This document shows positions 42,685-53,665 of a DNA stretch of 64,000 nt, in pieces. Origin of the DNA: Pelomonas sp. CA6 (GTDB lineage: Bacteria; Pseudomonadota; Gammaproteobacteria; Burkholderiales; Burkholderiaceae_C). Under the pieces are notes generated by a model. The model was given only the letters and a program-made list of their open reading frames with translations, was not told where the DNA came from and searched no databases. Positions within the stretch are counted from its first letter, which is position 1. Each line of letters begins with the position of its first letter. The position numbers were made by a program, and so were the translations under genes. The DNA lies in the NCBI RefSeq assembly GCF_022549225.1, contig NZ_JAKZFD010000009.1, positions 124,001 to 188,000 on the forward strand. Reading direction: 5' to 3'.

Positions 42685-44742
42685 TCACAGACCCAGCAGG
42701 GCCTTGAATTGAGGGCCCATGTAAGGCCACAGCTGCCAGGTCATCAGACCGACGACACCCAGGATCATCACCAGCGCATACCAGTACAGATGGCCGGTCT
42801 GCACGCGGCGCACCAGCCCCGCGATGCCGCCGACCGTGCGTGCCGAACCATTGATCAGCACACCGTCGATCAGGCCCTGGTCCCCCGCCTTCCAGAAGCC
42901 CGTGCCCAGGGCACGCGCACCGGCGGCGAAGATGTTCTCGTTGATCCAGTCCATGTAGTACTTGTTCTCCATGACCGTGATCAGCGGACGCAGCACGCGC
43001 GCCAGCGTCGCCGGGATGGACGGCGCCACCATGTAGAACACATAGGCCGTCGCGACACCGCCGATGGCCAGCCACAGCGGCAGCGTGCTCAGCGAGTGCA
43101 GCGCCATCGCCAGCGCGCCGTGGAACTCCTCGGCCAGCTCGGCCATCGCGTGGTGCTGCGCGCCGTTGACGAAGATGGCGTCCTTGAAGAAGTCGCCATA
43201 CAGCATGGGCTGGATGGTCAGGTAACCGATCACCACCGACGGGATGGCCAGCAGGATCAGCGGCACCGTCACCACCCACGGCGACTCGTGCGGCTCATGG
43301 TGCTCGCCATGGTCGTCGTGGTGGTCATGCTCGCCCGGGAAGGGCTTGTGATGGAAGTTCTCCTTGCCGTGGAAGACCAGGAAATACATCCGGAAGCTGT
43401 AGAAGGCGGTCACGAACACGCCCGCGATCACCGCGAAATAGGCGAAGCCGGCGCCGGGCAGATGGCTGGCGTGCACCGCCTCGATGATGGAGTCCTTCGA
43501 GTAGAAGCCGGAGAAGAACGGCGTGCCGATCAGCGCCAGCGAACCCAGCAGCGAGGTGATCCAGGTGATGGGCATGTACTTGCGCAGGCCGCCCATGTTG
43601 CGAATGTCCTGGTCATGGTGCATGCCGATGATCACCGAGCCGGCGGCCAGGAACAGCAGCGCCTTGAAGAAGGCGTGCGTCATCAGATGGAACACGGCGA
43701 CCGAGTAGGCCGAGGCGCCCAGCGCCACCGTCATATAGCCCAGCTGCGACAGCGTGGAATAGGCGACCACGCGCTTGATGTCGTTCTGGATGATGCCCAG
43801 GAAGCCCATGAATAGCGCCGTGATCGCGCCGATCACCATCACAAAGTTCAGCGCCGTGTCGGACAGCTCGAACAGCGGGCTGAAGCGGCTGACCATGAAG
43901 ATGCCGGCCGTCACCATGGTGGCGGCGTGGATCAGCGCGGAGATCGGGGTCGGGCCTTCCATCGAGTCGGGCAGCCAGACATGCAGCGGGAACTGCGCGC
44001 TCTTGCCCATCGCGCCGATGAACAGGCAGATGCAGGCCACGGTCAGCAGCATCCACTCCGAGCCGAAGATGCCGGTCAGGATGGGGCTGGCGAACTTGAT
44101 CTGTGCCAGCTCGCCCGCCTTCGCGAAGGTCTCGGTGTAGTTCAGCGAACCGCCGTAGGCCACCAGCAGACCGATGCCCAGGATGAAGCCGAAGTCGCCG
44201 ACCCGGTTGACCAGGAAGGCCTTCATGTTGGCGAAGATGGCGGTCGGCTTGGTGTACCAGAAGCCGATCAGCAGGTAGGAAACCAGGCCCACCGCTTCCC
44301 AGCCGAAGAACAGCTGCAGCATGTTGTTGCTCATCACAAGCATCAACATCGAGAAGGTGAACAGCGAGATGTAGCTGAAGAAGCGCTGGTAGCCGGGGTC
44401 TTCCTCCATGTAGCCGATGGTGTAGATGTGCACCATCAGCGACACGAAGGTCACCACGCACATCATCATCGCCGACAGGCCGTCGATCAGGAAACCGACC
44501 TCCATCTTCAGCCCGCCCAGCACCATCCATTCGTAGACGGTCTGGTTGAAGCGCGCGCCATCCAGCGCCACCGCCTTCAGCGTGATCGCCGACAGCACGA
44601 AGGCAATCAGCACGCCGAGGATGGTGACGACATGGGCGCCCCGGCGCCCCACCTGCTTGCCGAACAGGCCGGCCACGATGGCGCCGACCAGCGGCGCCAG
44701 CGGCACCGCCAGCAGCATGTTCTGTGAGAGTTGTGCAGACAT
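42685..44742 (-). CDS. nuoL: NADH-quinone oxidoreductase subunit L
   Basis: 685 residues from ATG at 44742 (an in-frame TTG at 44757 is less likely). The distal antiporter-like subunit, with about 16 helices and the long lateral helix at the C-terminus that braces NuoM and NuoN. Visible motifs include FFGWEAVGLVSYLLIGFWY, SAQFPLHVWLPDSMEGPTPISALIHAATMV and DIKRVVAYSTLSQLGYM. A His-rich loop (GEHDHHDDHGEHHEPHE, about 445-465) is typical of betaproteobacterial NuoL. Confidence 0.97.
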   Translation of the reverse strand: MSAQLSQNMLLAVPLAPLVGAIVAGLFGKQVGRRGAHVVTILGVLIAFVLSAITLKAVALDGARFNQTVYEWMVLGGLKMEVGFLIDGLSAMMMCVVTFVSLMVHIYTIGYMEEDPGYQRFFSYISLFTFSMLMLVMSNNMLQLFFGWEAVGLVSYLLIGFWYTKPTAIFANMKAFLVNRVGDFGFILGIGLLVAYGGSLNYTETFAKAGELAQIKFASPILTGIFGSEWMLLTVACICLFIGAMGKSAQFPLHVWLPDSMEGPTPISALIHAATMVTAGIFMVSRFSPLFELSDTALNFVMVIGAITALFMGFLGIIQNDIKRVVAYSTLSQLGYMTVALGASAYSVAVFHLMTHAFFKALLFLAAGSVIIGMHHDQDIRNMGGLRKYMPITWITSLLGSLALIGTPFFSGFYSKDSIIEAVHASHLPGAGFAYFAVIAGVFVTAFYSFRMYFLVFHGKENFHHKPFPGEHDHHDDHGEHHEPHESPWVVTVPLILLAIPSVVIGYLTIQPMLYGDFFKDAIFVNGAQHHAMAELAEEFHGALAMALHSLSTLPLWLAIGGVATAYVFYMVAPSIPATLARVLRPLITVMENKYYMDWINENIFAAGARALGTGFWKAGDQGLIDGVLINGSARTVGGIAGLVRRVQTGHLYWYALVMILGVVGLMTWQLWPYMGPQFKALLGL

Positions 44743-44801
44743 TGTTTTCTCGCCCAAATCCTGAAGGTTTCGACTATTGGCTGTCTCGTCGATTCAGGTC
44801 A

Positions 44802-45116
44802 TCAGCCCTTCAGCGCGTCCAGCTCCTGCACGTCGATGCTGCTGCGGTTGCGGAACAGCACGACCAGGATGGCCAGGCCGATCGCGGATTCGGCGGCCGC
44901 CACGGTCAGGATGAAGAACACGAACACTTGGCCGGCCATGTCGCCCATGTAGTGGGAGAAGGCCACGAAGTTCAGGTTGACGGCGAGCAGCATCAGCTCG
45001 ATCGCCATCAGCAGCACGATCAGGTTCTTGCGGTTCAGGAAGATGCCGATCACCGACAGCGCGAACAGAAACGCGCCCAGCGTCAGGAAATGGCCCAGGG
45101 TCAGCGCGCCCATCAT
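44802..45116 (-). CDS. nuoK: NADH-quinone oxidoreductase subunit K
   Basis: 104 residues, three helices, with the two buried glutamates of the proton path in [14 protein letters not shown] and [13 protein letters not shown]. The start at 45116 has AGGAG 6 bases upstream and overlaps the nuoJ stop (ATGA), giving tight coupling. Normal length. Confidence 0.97.
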   Translation of the reverse strand: MMGALTLGHFLTLGAFLFALSVIGIFLNRKNLIVLLMAIELMLLAVNLNFVAFSHYMGDMAGQVFVFFILTVAAAESAIGLAILVVLFRNRSSIDVQELDALKG

Positions 45117-45751
45117 GCAGCTCCTTCGTTCTTGTCGGCGGCGGCCGCCGGGGCTTCGACGGTCGGCGCCATCTTGACGATGCGCAGGCGGTCGCCCTTC
45201 TTGACCTTCACCTGTTCGGACGGGTTCTGGGCGCGCGAGTCCTTGCGCTCACGCAGCGTCAGCGCGATGGCGGCGATGATGGCCACCAGCAGCAGCACCG
45301 CGGCAATCTGCAGCGGGAACAGATAGTCCGTGTAGATCGCAATGCCCAGCAGCTTGGCGTTGCCCATCTTCGCGGCCGCGGCGTCCAGCGCCGGCACCTC
45401 GCTGACACGGAAGCCCCCCATCAGGATGGCCGCCATCTCCAGCGCGATGAAGGCGCCGACCAGCCCGGCCAACGGCAGATGCTTCCAGAACCCCTGGCGC
45501 ACGGCGTCGGAGTTGAAGTCCAGCATCATCACGACGAACAGGAACAGCACCATCACGGCGCCGATGTACACCAGCACCAGCGTGATGGCGAGGAACTCGG
45601 CCTTCAGCAGCATCCAGATGCAGGAGGCGTTGAAGAAAGCGAGGATCAGGAACAGGGCCGAGTGCACGGTGCTGCGCGCCGTGATCACACGGAACGAGGC
45701 ACCCAGCAACACGGCCGAGAAGACGTAGAACAGTGCGGTGGTGGTATCCAT
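45113..45751 (-). CDS. nuoJ: NADH-quinone oxidoreductase subunit J
   Basis: 212 residues, five helices followed by a charged C-terminal tail rich in Lys and Ala (about 165-212). The conserved [19 protein letters not shown] with the pi-bulge helix TM3 is present. Membrane-arm subunit linking the quinone site to the antiporter subunits. Its start lies 158 bases downstream of nuoI, an unusually long gap inside this operon that contains strong hairpins. Confidence 0.96.
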   Translation of the reverse strand: MDTTTALFYVFSAVLLGASFRVITARSTVHSALFLILAFFNASCIWMLLKAEFLAITLVLVYIGAVMVLFLFVVMMLDFNSDAVRQGFWKHLPLAGLVGAFIALEMAAILMGGFRVSEVPALDAAAAKMGNAKLLGIAIYTDYLFPLQIAAVLLLVAIIAAIALTLRERKDSRAQNPSEQVKVKKGDRLRIVKMAPTVEAPAAAADKNEGAA

Positions 45752-45909
45752 GGTGTTCCCACAAATTCGTTGCCCCGGGGCTTTGAGAGCCGCCTGACGG
45801 GCCGCGCCAGGTCAGACCCTTTGCAGCCACGCGCCGAAGACAGGAGGCCCTGGCCGGCTGTCTTCGGCATCCCCGGGGAGCGTCCAGGGCGGCAGCCCTG
45901 GGCGAGGGG
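45752..45909 (-). promoter_or_regulatory. Hairpin-rich nuoI-nuoJ spacer
   Basis: 158 non-coding bases inside an operon whose other gaps are mostly under 25 bases. Two perfect inverted repeats: GCCGAAGACAG/CTGTCTTCGGC (45833-45843 with 45858-45868, 11-base stem) and CAGGGC-GGCA-GCCCTG (45885-45900). CCCCGGGG (45871-45878) sits between them. The RNA could act as a processing site, stability element or attenuator between the two parts of the message. No open frame is seen. Confidence 0.55.
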
Positions 45910-46407
45910 TCAACGATATTTGGCGTCGGCCTCCTTGCTGGCAGCGATGTCCTTTTCGTAGCGATCCCCCACCGCCAGGAGCATTTCCTTGGTGAAGTAG
46001 AGGTCGCCACGCTTCTCGCCGTGGTATTCGAAGATGTTGGTTTCGACGATCGAGTCCACCGGGCAGCTTTCCTCGCAGAAGCCGCAGAAGATGCACTTGG
46101 TCAGGTCGATGTCGTAGCGCGTCGTGCGGCGCGAGCCGTCGTCACGCACATCCGATTCGATGGTGATGGCCATCGCCGGGCAGACCGCCTCGCACAGCTT
46201 GCAGGCGATGCAGCGCTCTTCGCCGTTTTCATAGCGGCGCAGCGCATGCAGGCCACGGAAGCGCGGCGACAGCGGCGTCTTCTCTTCCGGAAACTGCACC
46301 GTGATGTTGCGCGACAGGAAATGCCGGCCGGTCAGGGCCATGCCCTTGAACAGCTCGGTGAGCATGAAGCTCTTGAGTAGGTCCTTGATGGAGCTCACAG
46401 CGGACAC
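45910..46407 (-). CDS. nuoI: NADH-quinone oxidoreductase subunit I
   Basis: 165 residues from a GTG at 46407; GTG at 46398 is an alternative with slightly better ribosome-site spacing. It has two complete [4Fe-4S] motifs, [12 protein letters not shown] and [12 protein letters not shown], which bind clusters N6a and N6b in the electron wire from the NADH side to N2. The amphipathic N-terminus rests on the membrane ([15 protein letters not shown]). Peripheral arm of complex I. Confidence 0.97.
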   Translation of the reverse strand: MSAVSSIKDLLKSFMLTELFKGMALTGRHFLSRNITVQFPEEKTPLSPRFRGLHALRRYENGEERCIACKLCEAVCPAMAITIESDVRDDGSRRTTRYDIDLTKCIFCGFCEESCPVDSIVETNIFEYHGEKRGDLYFTKEMLLAVGDRYEKDIAASKEADAKYR

Positions 46408-46414
46408 CTCGGAA

Positions 46415-47521
46415 TCACTTCCAGATATTGAACGGGGACTGGATCCACAGACCCACGATCACCAGCCAGATCAGCGTGATCGGGATGAAGATCTTCCAGC
46501 CCAGACGCATGATCTGGTCATAGCGGAAGCGCGGGAAGGTCGCGCGCACCCACAGGAACATGGTCACGACGATGAAGGTCTTGGCGAACAGCCAGAACCA
46601 GTTCCAGAACGCCATGCTGTTCTGGATGAAGGCCGGCGTCTCCATGCCCAGCAGGTTGAAGGAGATCGGCGCCGACCAGCCGCCCAGGAACATCACCACC
46701 GAAAGCGCCGACACCAGGATCATGTTGGCGTACTCGGCGAGGAAGAACATCGCGAAGGACATGCCCGAGTACTCGATCATGTGGCCGGCGACGATCTCCG
46801 ATTCGCCTTCCACCACGTCGAAGGGGTGGCGGTTGGTCTCGGCCAGGCCAGAGATGAAGTAGACGACGAAGACGGGCAGCAGCGGCAGCCAGTTCCAGGA
46901 CAGGAAGTTCAGGCCATGCGTGGCGAACCAGCCCTTGGTCTGGCTCACGACGATGTCGGTCATGGACATCGAGCCGGTCACCATCAGCACGATCACCAGC
47001 GCGAAGCCCATCGCGATCTCGTAGGACACCATCTGCGCCGAGGCGCGCAGTGCGCCCAGGAAGGCGTACTTCGAGTTCGAGGCCCAGCCGGCGATGATCA
47101 CGCCATAGACCTCCAGCGAGGTGATGGCCATCAGGAACAGCAGGCCGGCGTTGACATTGGCCACCGCGGCGTCCGGACCAAAGGGCACGACCGCCCAGGC
47201 GGCCAGCGCCGGCATGATGGTCATGATGGGGCCGAGGAAGAACAGGCCCTTGTTCGCCGCCGCCGGCGTGATGATCTCCTTGAAGATCAGCTTGACCGCG
47301 TCGGCGATGGGGGTCAGCAGGCCGTAGGGGCCCACGCGGTTGGGGCCGGGACGGATCTGCGACCAGCCGATGGCCTTGCGCTCCCACAGCGTGAGATAGG
47401 CGACGCAGACCATCAGCGGCGCGACGACCGCGATGATCTTCAGCAGGCTCCAGAGCACCGGCCAGATCAGCGGCGAGTAGCCGTTGAAGAAGGCCGCGCC
47501 AGCGTTGTAGAAGTTGTCCAT
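46415..47521 (-). CDS. nuoH: NADH-quinone oxidoreductase subunit H
   Basis: 368 residues, eight helices. It forms the quinone-binding chamber with NuoB and NuoD. Signature blocks are [21 protein letters not shown], the acidic loop [27 protein letters not shown] and [19 protein letters not shown]. It precedes nuoI by 7 bases. Normal length. Confidence 0.97.
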   Translation of the reverse strand: MDNFYNAGAAFFNGYSPLIWPVLWSLLKIIAVVAPLMVCVAYLTLWERKAIGWSQIRPGPNRVGPYGLLTPIADAVKLIFKEIITPAAANKGLFFLGPIMTIMPALAAWAVVPFGPDAAVANVNAGLLFLMAITSLEVYGVIIAGWASNSKYAFLGALRASAQMVSYEIAMGFALVIVLMVTGSMSMTDIVVSQTKGWFATHGLNFLSWNWLPLLPVFVVYFISGLAETNRHPFDVVEGESEIVAGHMIEYSGMSFAMFFLAEYANMILVSALSVVMFLGGWSAPISFNLLGMETPAFIQNSMAFWNWFWLFAKTFIVVTMFLWVRATFPRFRYDQIMRLGWKIFIPITLIWLVIVGLWIQSPFNIWK

Positions 47522-47543
47522 GTTCTAGTCTCTCAACTCCTGA

Positions 47544-49871
47544 TTACGCCTTGCTCACGCGCAGGCTGCCGAACATCGCGCCGAGCGGCGCGGTCTCGGG
47601 CAGGCCGGCCGGCACGCGCACCACGTTGGCGGGCAGCGAAGCCTCGGCGCGAGCCGTCAGCAGCGCCTCGCCGGCGCCGTCCTGGCTCAGCCGCACCAGG
47701 CCGCCCTGCTCGCCAAGTCCCAGCTCCTGGCACAGCGCGGTGGGCAGGCCCACGATGGCGGCGTCGCGCCCATCGCGGGTCAGCTGCAGGCTGCTCGCGC
47801 GGCGCACCATCGCGTCGGTGGCGTAGATGGGCACGGGGCTCAGGCGCTCCAGGCCGGCCGCGGCGGCCGGCAGGACTGGCGCCACGCCGGTCGTGTTGTC
47901 CAGGCGGGCGGACAGCTCGCCGTGGCCCAGTGCCGCTTGGCGCACCTGTTCCGAGCTGTCGAACTCGAAGCCCGACAGACCCAGCAGATTGCCCAGCACA
48001 CGCAGGATCTTCCAGCCCGGACGGGTCTCGCCCAGCGCCTTGACGACGCCGACGAAGCTCTGCAGGCGGCCTTCGGCGTTGACGAAAGAACCCGAGGTCT
48101 CGGTGAACGGCGCGGCGGGCAGCAGCACGTCGGCGTAGTCCAGACCGCTCTTGAACGGGCTCATCACGACGACCATCTCGGCGGCGTCCAGCGCCTTGGC
48201 GGCGGCCGACGGGTTGGCGCCATCCAACACCGGGTCCACATTCAACAGCAGCAGCGCCTTGGCCGATGTGGCCTCCAACAGTTCCACGGCGGAACGACCG
48301 CCCTGCCCCGGGCGCGCTCCCACCAGCTGGGCGCCGACGGTGTTCGCCGCGGCGGACAGGAAGCCCACGCTGGCGCCGGTCTGCGCGGCGATCCACTGCG
48401 CCAATGCCAGCAGGCTGCTCGCCTGCGGATGCTGCGCGGCGGCGTTACCCAGCAGCACCGCCTTCTGTTCGCCCGACAGCAGCGCGGCGGCGATGGCGCG
48501 CGCCTCGTCGGTGGCCTCGCCGGCCAGCGGTGCGTTGGCGCCGGTGCTCTGCGCCACAGCGGCGGCCACGTTGGCCAGCTGCTGCACCCAGTTCGACGGC
48601 GCGGCGCTGATGCGCGCGGCGACCGGCATCAGCCAGTCATCGGCCATGCCGCCCAGCGCGACGATCTGCGCGCCATGGCGGGCCGCCTGGCGCAGACGCT
48701 GCGCGAACAGCGGGTGATCCTTGCGCAGGAAGGAGCCGATCACGAAGGCCGCGTCCAGCTTGGACAGCGACGCGATGGGGCGCCCCAGCCAGAAGGCCTT
48801 TCCATGGCCGGCGCGCAGGCCGGCGTCGGCCTTGCGCAGCTCGGTGTCGATGTTCTCGCTGCCCAGGCCGCGCACCAGCTGCGCCAGCAGGTGCAGTTCC
48901 TCGACAGTGCTGTGCTCGGAGCCCAGCGCGGCAATGCTGGCGGCGCCGTGCTGGTCCTTGATCTGCTTCAGACCGTTGGCCACGTATTCCAGCGCGGTGG
49001 TCCAGTCCACCGTCTTCCACTGGCCGCCCTGCTTCAGCATGGGCGCGCTCAGGCGCTCGTCGCCGTTCAGCGCCTCGTACGAGAAGCGGTCGCGGTCGGC
49101 GATCCAGCATTCGTTGACGTCCTCGTTCTCCAGCGGAACGACGCGCATCACCTGGTTGTTCTTGACCTGCACCACCAGGTTGGCCCCGGTGGAATCGTGC
49201 GGGCTAACGCTCTTGCGGCGCGACAACTCCCAGGTCCGGGCGCTGTAGCGGAAAGGCTTGCTGGTCAGCGCGCCGACCGGGCAGATGTCGATCATGTTGC
49301 CCGACAGCTCGGAATCGACGGTGCGGCCGACGAAGGTCTGGATCTCGCTGTGCTCGCCGCGGTGGGCCATGCCCAGCTCCATCTGGCCGGCGATCTCCTG
49401 ACCGAAGCGCACGCAGCGGGTGCAGTGGATGCAGCGGCTCATCTCCTCCATGGAGATCAGCGGACCGACGTTCTTGTGGAAGACGACGCGCTTTTCTTCG
49501 CTATAGCGCGACTGGCTGGCGCCATAGCCCACGGCCAGGTCCTGCAGCTGGCATTCGCCACCCTGGTCGCAGATCGGGCAGTCCAGCGGGTGGTTGATGA
49601 GCAGGAACTCCATCACCCCCTGCTGGGCCTTGATCGCCTTGTCGCTCTTGGTGCGGACGATCATGCCCTGGGTCACCGGCGTGGCGCAGGCGGGCAGCGG
49701 CTTCGGCGCCTTCTCCACCTCGACCAGGCACATGCGGCAGTTGGCCGCGATCGAGAGCTTCTTGTGATAGCAGAAGTGCGGGATGTAGGTGCCGGACTTT
49801 TCGGCGGCATGCATGACCATGCTGCCTTCCTGCACCTCGACCTTCTTGCCGTCGATTTCGATTTCAACCAT
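47544..49871 (-). CDS. nuoG: NADH-quinone oxidoreductase subunit G
   Basis: 775 residues. The N-terminal [2Fe-2S] ferredoxin domain has HFCYHKKLSIAANCRMC and Cys in PACATPV. Then come the His-Cys [4Fe-4S] region (CPICDQGGECQLQD) and a second [4Fe-4S] set (CIHCTRCVRFGQEIAG, CPVGALT). The remainder is a molybdopterin-oxidoreductase-like domain without a cofactor, as usual in NuoG. The extra CxxCxxxC cluster of E. coli NuoG is not evident. Peripheral-arm electron wire. Confidence 0.97.
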   Translation of the reverse strand: MVEIEIDGKKVEVQEGSMVMHAAEKSGTYIPHFCYHKKLSIAANCRMCLVEVEKAPKPLPACATPVTQGMIVRTKSDKAIKAQQGVMEFLLINHPLDCPICDQGGECQLQDLAVGYGASQSRYSEEKRVVFHKNVGPLISMEEMSRCIHCTRCVRFGQEIAGQMELGMAHRGEHSEIQTFVGRTVDSELSGNMIDICPVGALTSKPFRYSARTWELSRRKSVSPHDSTGANLVVQVKNNQVMRVVPLENEDVNECWIADRDRFSYEALNGDERLSAPMLKQGGQWKTVDWTTALEYVANGLKQIKDQHGAASIAALGSEHSTVEELHLLAQLVRGLGSENIDTELRKADAGLRAGHGKAFWLGRPIASLSKLDAAFVIGSFLRKDHPLFAQRLRQAARHGAQIVALGGMADDWLMPVAARISAAPSNWVQQLANVAAAVAQSTGANAPLAGEATDEARAIAAALLSGEQKAVLLGNAAAQHPQASSLLALAQWIAAQTGASVGFLSAAANTVGAQLVGARPGQGGRSAVELLEATSAKALLLLNVDPVLDGANPSAAAKALDAAEMVVVMSPFKSGLDYADVLLPAAPFTETSGSFVNAEGRLQSFVGVVKALGETRPGWKILRVLGNLLGLSGFEFDSSEQVRQAALGHGELSARLDNTTGVAPVLPAAAAGLERLSPVPIYATDAMVRRASSLQLTRDGRDAAIVGLPTALCQELGLGEQGGLVRLSQDGAGEALLTARAEASLPANVVRVPAGLPETAPLGAMFGSLRVSKA

Positions 49872-49894
49872 AGCTTGTCCTCACCGGCACCGCG

Positions 49895-51247
49895 TCAGGC
49901 GGCGATCGGCGTCTGGGCCTTCTGTTTCTGTGCCGCCTCGATCATCGCGACGAACTCGTGCTTGAAGTGCTTGAGCATCGCGCGCACCGGCATGGCCGCG
50001 GCGTCGCCCAAGGCGCAGATCGTGCGACCCTGGATGTTGTCGGCGACCGAGTTCAGCAGATCGATGTCCTCGGGACGTCCCTGGCCGTGCGCGATGCGCT
50101 CGATCACGCGGTGCATCCAGCCCGTGCCCTCGCGGCAGGGCGTGCACTGGCCGCAGGATTCGTGGGCGTAGAAGTAGGACAGGCGCAGCAGGCTCTTGAC
50201 CATGCAGCGGCTGTCGTCCATCACGATCACCGCGCCCGAGCCCAGCATGGAGCCGGCCTTGGCGATGGAGTCATAGTCCATCGTGCAGTCCATCATGACG
50301 CTGGCCGGCAGCACCGGGGCCGACGAGCCGCCGGGAATCACGGCCTTGAGCTGGCGGCCGGTGCGCACGCCACCGGCGAGCTCCAGCAGCTTGGAGAACG
50401 GCGTGCCCAGCGGGATCTCGTAATTGCCCGGACGCTCGACGTCGCCAGAGACCGAGAAGATCTTGGTGCCACCGTTGTTGGGCTTGCCGATCTCCAGATA
50501 GGGCTGGCCGCCGTTGCGGATGATCCAGGGCACCGCGGCGAAGGTCTCGGTGTTGTTGATCGTGGTCGGCTTGCCGTACAGGCCGAAGCTGGCCGGGAAC
50601 GGCGGCTTGAAGCGCGGCTGGCCCTTCTTGCCTTCCAGCGATTCCAGCAGCGCGGTTTCCTCGCCGCAGATGTAGGCGCCGAAGCCATGGTGGGCGTGGA
50701 GCTGGAAGCTGAAGTCCGAGCCCATGATGCGCTCGCCCAGATAGCCGGCGGCCCGGGCTTCTTCCAGCGCGGCCTCGAAGCGCTCGTAGACCTCGAAGAT
50801 CTCGCCGTGGATGTAGTTGTAGCCCGTCGTGATGCCCATGGCGTAGGCCGCGATGGCCATGCCTTCGATCACGATGTGCGGGTTGTACATCAGGATGTCG
50901 CGGTCCTTGCAGGTGCCCGGTTCGCCCTCGTCGGAGTTGCAGACCAGGTACTTCTGTCCCGGGAACTGGCGCGGCATGAAGCTCCACTTCAGCCCGGTGG
51001 GGAAGCCCGCGCCACCGCGGCCGCGCAGGCCGGAGGCCTTGACCTCGGCGATCACCTGGTCCTGCGTCAGGCCGGCACCGCCGTCCTTGCCCAGAATCTT
51101 GCGCAGCGCGGCATAGCCGCCACGCACTTCATAGTCCTTCAGCGACCAGTTGCCGCCGTTCAGGTCGGCATAGATCTGCGGGCCAATATGGCGGCCGTGG
51201 AAGCAGGTTTCGACGCCCTTGCTTTGAAACTTGGAGAGATCCAGCAT
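49895..51247 (-). CDS. nuoF: NADH-quinone oxidoreductase subunit F (NADH-binding)
   Basis: 450 residues. It binds FMN and [21 protein letters not shown] and [16 protein letters not shown] (NADH/FMN glycine-rich loops), [17 protein letters not shown], and the [4Fe-4S] N3 ligands in [12 protein letters not shown] plus a later Cys in TICALGD. Entry point of electrons into complex I. It starts 8 bases after the nuoE stop. Confidence 0.98.
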   Translation of the reverse strand: MLDLSKFQSKGVETCFHGRHIGPQIYADLNGGNWSLKDYEVRGGYAALRKILGKDGGAGLTQDQVIAEVKASGLRGRGGAGFPTGLKWSFMPRQFPGQKYLVCNSDEGEPGTCKDRDILMYNPHIVIEGMAIAAYAMGITTGYNYIHGEIFEVYERFEAALEEARAAGYLGERIMGSDFSFQLHAHHGFGAYICGEETALLESLEGKKGQPRFKPPFPASFGLYGKPTTINNTETFAAVPWIIRNGGQPYLEIGKPNNGGTKIFSVSGDVERPGNYEIPLGTPFSKLLELAGGVRTGRQLKAVIPGGSSAPVLPASVMMDCTMDYDSIAKAGSMLGSGAVIVMDDSRCMVKSLLRLSYFYAHESCGQCTPCREGTGWMHRVIERIAHGQGRPEDIDLLNSVADNIQGRTICALGDAAAMPVRAMLKHFKHEFVAMIEAAQKQKAQTPIAA

Positions 51248-51255
51248 GCTTGCCC

Positions 51256-51783
51256 TCAGTTCTTGGCGGCGTGGGCCTTCAGCGTGTCCACGAGTTCATC
51301 GAGCCGCTCGTGGCTCATGAAGGAGCACATCTGGCGGTCGTTGACCAGCATCACCGGCGCATCGGCGCAGGCGCCCAGGCATTCGCACTTCTGCACGGTG
51401 AAGACGCCGTCGGCGGTGGTGCCGCCCTCGTCCACACCGAGCTTGTGCAGCAGATGGTCCAGCGCCTGCTGGCCATTGCGCAGCAGGCACGGCAGGTTGG
51501 TGCAGACGTTGAGCTTGAACTTGCCCACCGGCCGCTGGTTGTACATGTTGTAGAAGGTCGTGACCTCGTACACCGCGATCGCGGGCATGCCCAGGTAGTC
51601 GGCAATCGCGTCCTCGGCGGCGCGGGACACATGGCCCTGCTCCTGCTGGACGATGGACAGGCAGGCCATCACGGCCGACTGCTTCTGCTCGGCGGGATAC
51701 TTGGCGACCTCGCGGGCGAAGCGCGCCTTCGTGGCCTCGCTCAGGACGAAGCCGGTGTCTACGGTTTCAGTGCTGCTGCTCAT
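51256..51783 (-). CDS. nuoE: NADH-quinone oxidoreductase subunit E
   Basis: 175 residues from ATG at 51783; GTG starts at 51795 and 51792 are also in frame. Thioredoxin-like domain with the [2Fe-2S] N1a ligands in VCTNLPCLL and [14 protein letters not shown]. Peripheral-arm partner of NuoF. It follows nuoD closely (12 bases). Confidence 0.96.
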   Translation of the reverse strand: MSSSTETVDTGFVLSEATKARFAREVAKYPAEQKQSAVMACLSIVQQEQGHVSRAAEDAIADYLGMPAIAVYEVTTFYNMYNQRPVGKFKLNVCTNLPCLLRNGQQALDHLLHKLGVDEGGTTADGVFTVQKCECLGACADAPVMLVNDRQMCSFMSHERLDELVDTLKAHAAKN

Positions 51784-51795
51784 CGCGCTCACCAC

Positions 51796-53049
51796 TCAAC
51801 GGTCAATTTCGCCGAACACGATGTCCATCGTGCCGATCACGGCCACGGCATCGGCAATCATGTGGCCGCGGGACATCTCGTCCAGGGCCGCCAGATGCGA
51901 GAAGCCCGGCGCGCGGATCTTCAGGCGGTAGGGCTTGTTGGCGCCATCGCTGACGATGTAGATGCCGAACTCGCCCTTGGGATGTTCCACCGCGGCATAG
52001 GCCTCGCCCTCGGGCACGCGGAAGCCTTCGGTGAAGAGCTTGAAGTGGTGGATCAGCTCTTCCATCGAGGACTTCATCGCCACGCGCGACGGCGGCGCCA
52101 CCTTGTGGTTGTCGGTGATCACCGGGCCCGGGTTGGCACGCAGCCACTTCACGCACTGCTCGACGATGCGGCAGGACTGGCGCATTTCCTCGACACGCAC
52201 CACATAGCGGTCGTAGGTGTCGCCGTTCGTGCCCACCGGCACGTCGAAGTCCATCTTCGCGTAGACGTCGTAGGGCTGGGTCTTGCGCAGGTCCCAGGCG
52301 ATGCCTGAACCGCGCAGCATCGCGCCGGTCAGGCCCAGGTTCAGCGCGCGCTCAGGCGGAACGACGCCGATGCCCACGGTGCGCTGCTTCCAGATCCGGT
52401 TGTCGGTCAGCAGGGTTTCGTAGTCGTCGACGTTCTTCGGGAAGCGCTTGCAGAAGTCCTCTATGAAGTCCAGCAGCGAGCCCTGGCGGTTCTCGTTGAG
52501 CTGGGCGATGGTCTTCGCGTTCTTGATCTTGCTGACCTTGTACTGCGGCATGCTGTCCGGCAGGTCGCGGTACACGCCGCCCGGACGGAAATAGGCTGCA
52601 TGCATGCGCGCGCCCGAGACCGCTTCGTACATGTCGAAGATGTCCTCGCGCTCGCGGAAGCAATAGATCAGGATGTTCATCGCGCCGCAGTCCAGACCAT
52701 GGCAGCCCAACCACAGCAGGTGGTTCAGGATGCGGGTCAGCTCCGCGAACATCACGCGGATGTACTGGGCGCGCTCGGGCACCTCGATGCCCAGCATCTT
52801 CTCGATCGCCAGGCAGTACGCGTGCTCGTTGGCCATCATGGACACGTAGTCCAGGCGGTCCATGTAGGGCAGCGACTGGATGTAGGTCTTGCTCTCGGCC
52901 AGCTTCTCGGTGGCGCGGTGCAGCAGGCCGATGTGCGGGTCGGCGCGCTGAATGACTTCGCCGTCCAGCTCGAGCACCAGGCGCAGCACGCCGTGTGCGG
53001 CCGGGTGCTGCGGGCCGAAGTTCAGCGTGTAGTTCTTGATTTCTGCCAT
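51796..53049 (-). CDS. nuoD: NADH-quinone oxidoreductase subunit D
   Basis: 417 residues, the 49-kDa-type subunit that lines the quinone site with NuoB. Blocks seen: [22 protein letters not shown], the [12 protein letters not shown] loop with the quinone-contacting histidine, and the C-terminal DIVFGEIDR. Evolutionarily related to NiFe-hydrogenase large subunits but without the metal-binding cysteines. A stand-alone gene, not fused to nuoC. Confidence 0.98.
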   Translation of the reverse strand: MAEIKNYTLNFGPQHPAAHGVLRLVLELDGEVIQRADPHIGLLHRATEKLAESKTYIQSLPYMDRLDYVSMMANEHAYCLAIEKMLGIEVPERAQYIRVMFAELTRILNHLLWLGCHGLDCGAMNILIYCFREREDIFDMYEAVSGARMHAAYFRPGGVYRDLPDSMPQYKVSKIKNAKTIAQLNENRQGSLLDFIEDFCKRFPKNVDDYETLLTDNRIWKQRTVGIGVVPPERALNLGLTGAMLRGSGIAWDLRKTQPYDVYAKMDFDVPVGTNGDTYDRYVVRVEEMRQSCRIVEQCVKWLRANPGPVITDNHKVAPPSRVAMKSSMEELIHHFKLFTEGFRVPEGEAYAAVEHPKGEFGIYIVSDGANKPYRLKIRAPGFSHLAALDEMSRGHMIADAVAVIGTMDIVFGEIDR

Positions 53050-53067
53050 CTCAACCTCTATGCCGGA

Positions 53068-53661
53068 TCACAGCCCGCCGTAGTTCTCTTCGCGGATCAC
53101 GCGCGGCGTGATCTCGCGCGGCTCGATGGTCACCGGCTGGTAGACCACGCGCTTCTGCTCGGCGTCGTAGCGCATCTCGACGTGGCCCGTGGTCGGGAAG
53201 TCCTTGCGCAGCGGGTGGCCGATGAAGCCGTAGTCCGTCAGGATGCGGCGCAGGTCCTCATGGCCCTCGAAGATGATGCCGAACATGTCGAAGGCCTCGC
53301 GCTCGAACCAGTTTGCCGCGTTCCAGATCGGCGTCAGCGCGGGCACGCTGGGGAAATCGTCGTCCGGCGCGAACACCTTCAGGCGCAGGCGCCAGTTTTT
53401 GTTCACCGACAGCAGGTGCGACACCGCCGCGAAGCGCGGGCCTTCGTGAGCGCCATCCTTGTAGCTGCTGTAGTCGACGCCGCAGAGGTCGATCAGTTGC
53501 TCGAAGCGCAGCTCCGAGTGATCGCGCAGCAGCTTGGCGACATTCAGCGAATCCTTGGCCGCCACGGTGATGGTGATCTCGCCCAGTTCGCGCTTCAGGG
53601 ACACGATCTGGCCACCCAGGACGGACTCAAGCGCCGCCTGCAAGTTATCGAGTTTGCTCAT
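53068..53661 (-). CDS. nuoC: NADH-quinone oxidoreductase subunit C
   Basis: 197 residues from ATG at 53661. The 30-kDa subunit signature [39 protein letters not shown] is complete. Hydrophilic peripheral-arm subunit that helps hold NuoD. It begins 4 bases after nuoB. A frame extending to 53760 overlaps nuoB and lacks family sequence. Confidence 0.97.
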   Translation of the reverse strand: MSKLDNLQAALESVLGGQIVSLKRELGEITITVAAKDSLNVAKLLRDHSELRFEQLIDLCGVDYSSYKDGAHEGPRFAAVSHLLSVNKNWRLRLKVFAPDDDFPSVPALTPIWNAANWFEREAFDMFGIIFEGHEDLRRILTDYGFIGHPLRKDFPTTGHVEMRYDAEQKRVVYQPVTIEPREITPRVIREENYGGL

Positions 53662-53665
53662 GTGC

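Noticed and set aside
41080-43815. 911-codon plus-strand open frame opposite nuoM and nuoL
   Set aside because: Composition is that of an antisense shadow. nuoM and nuoL are complete on the other strand.
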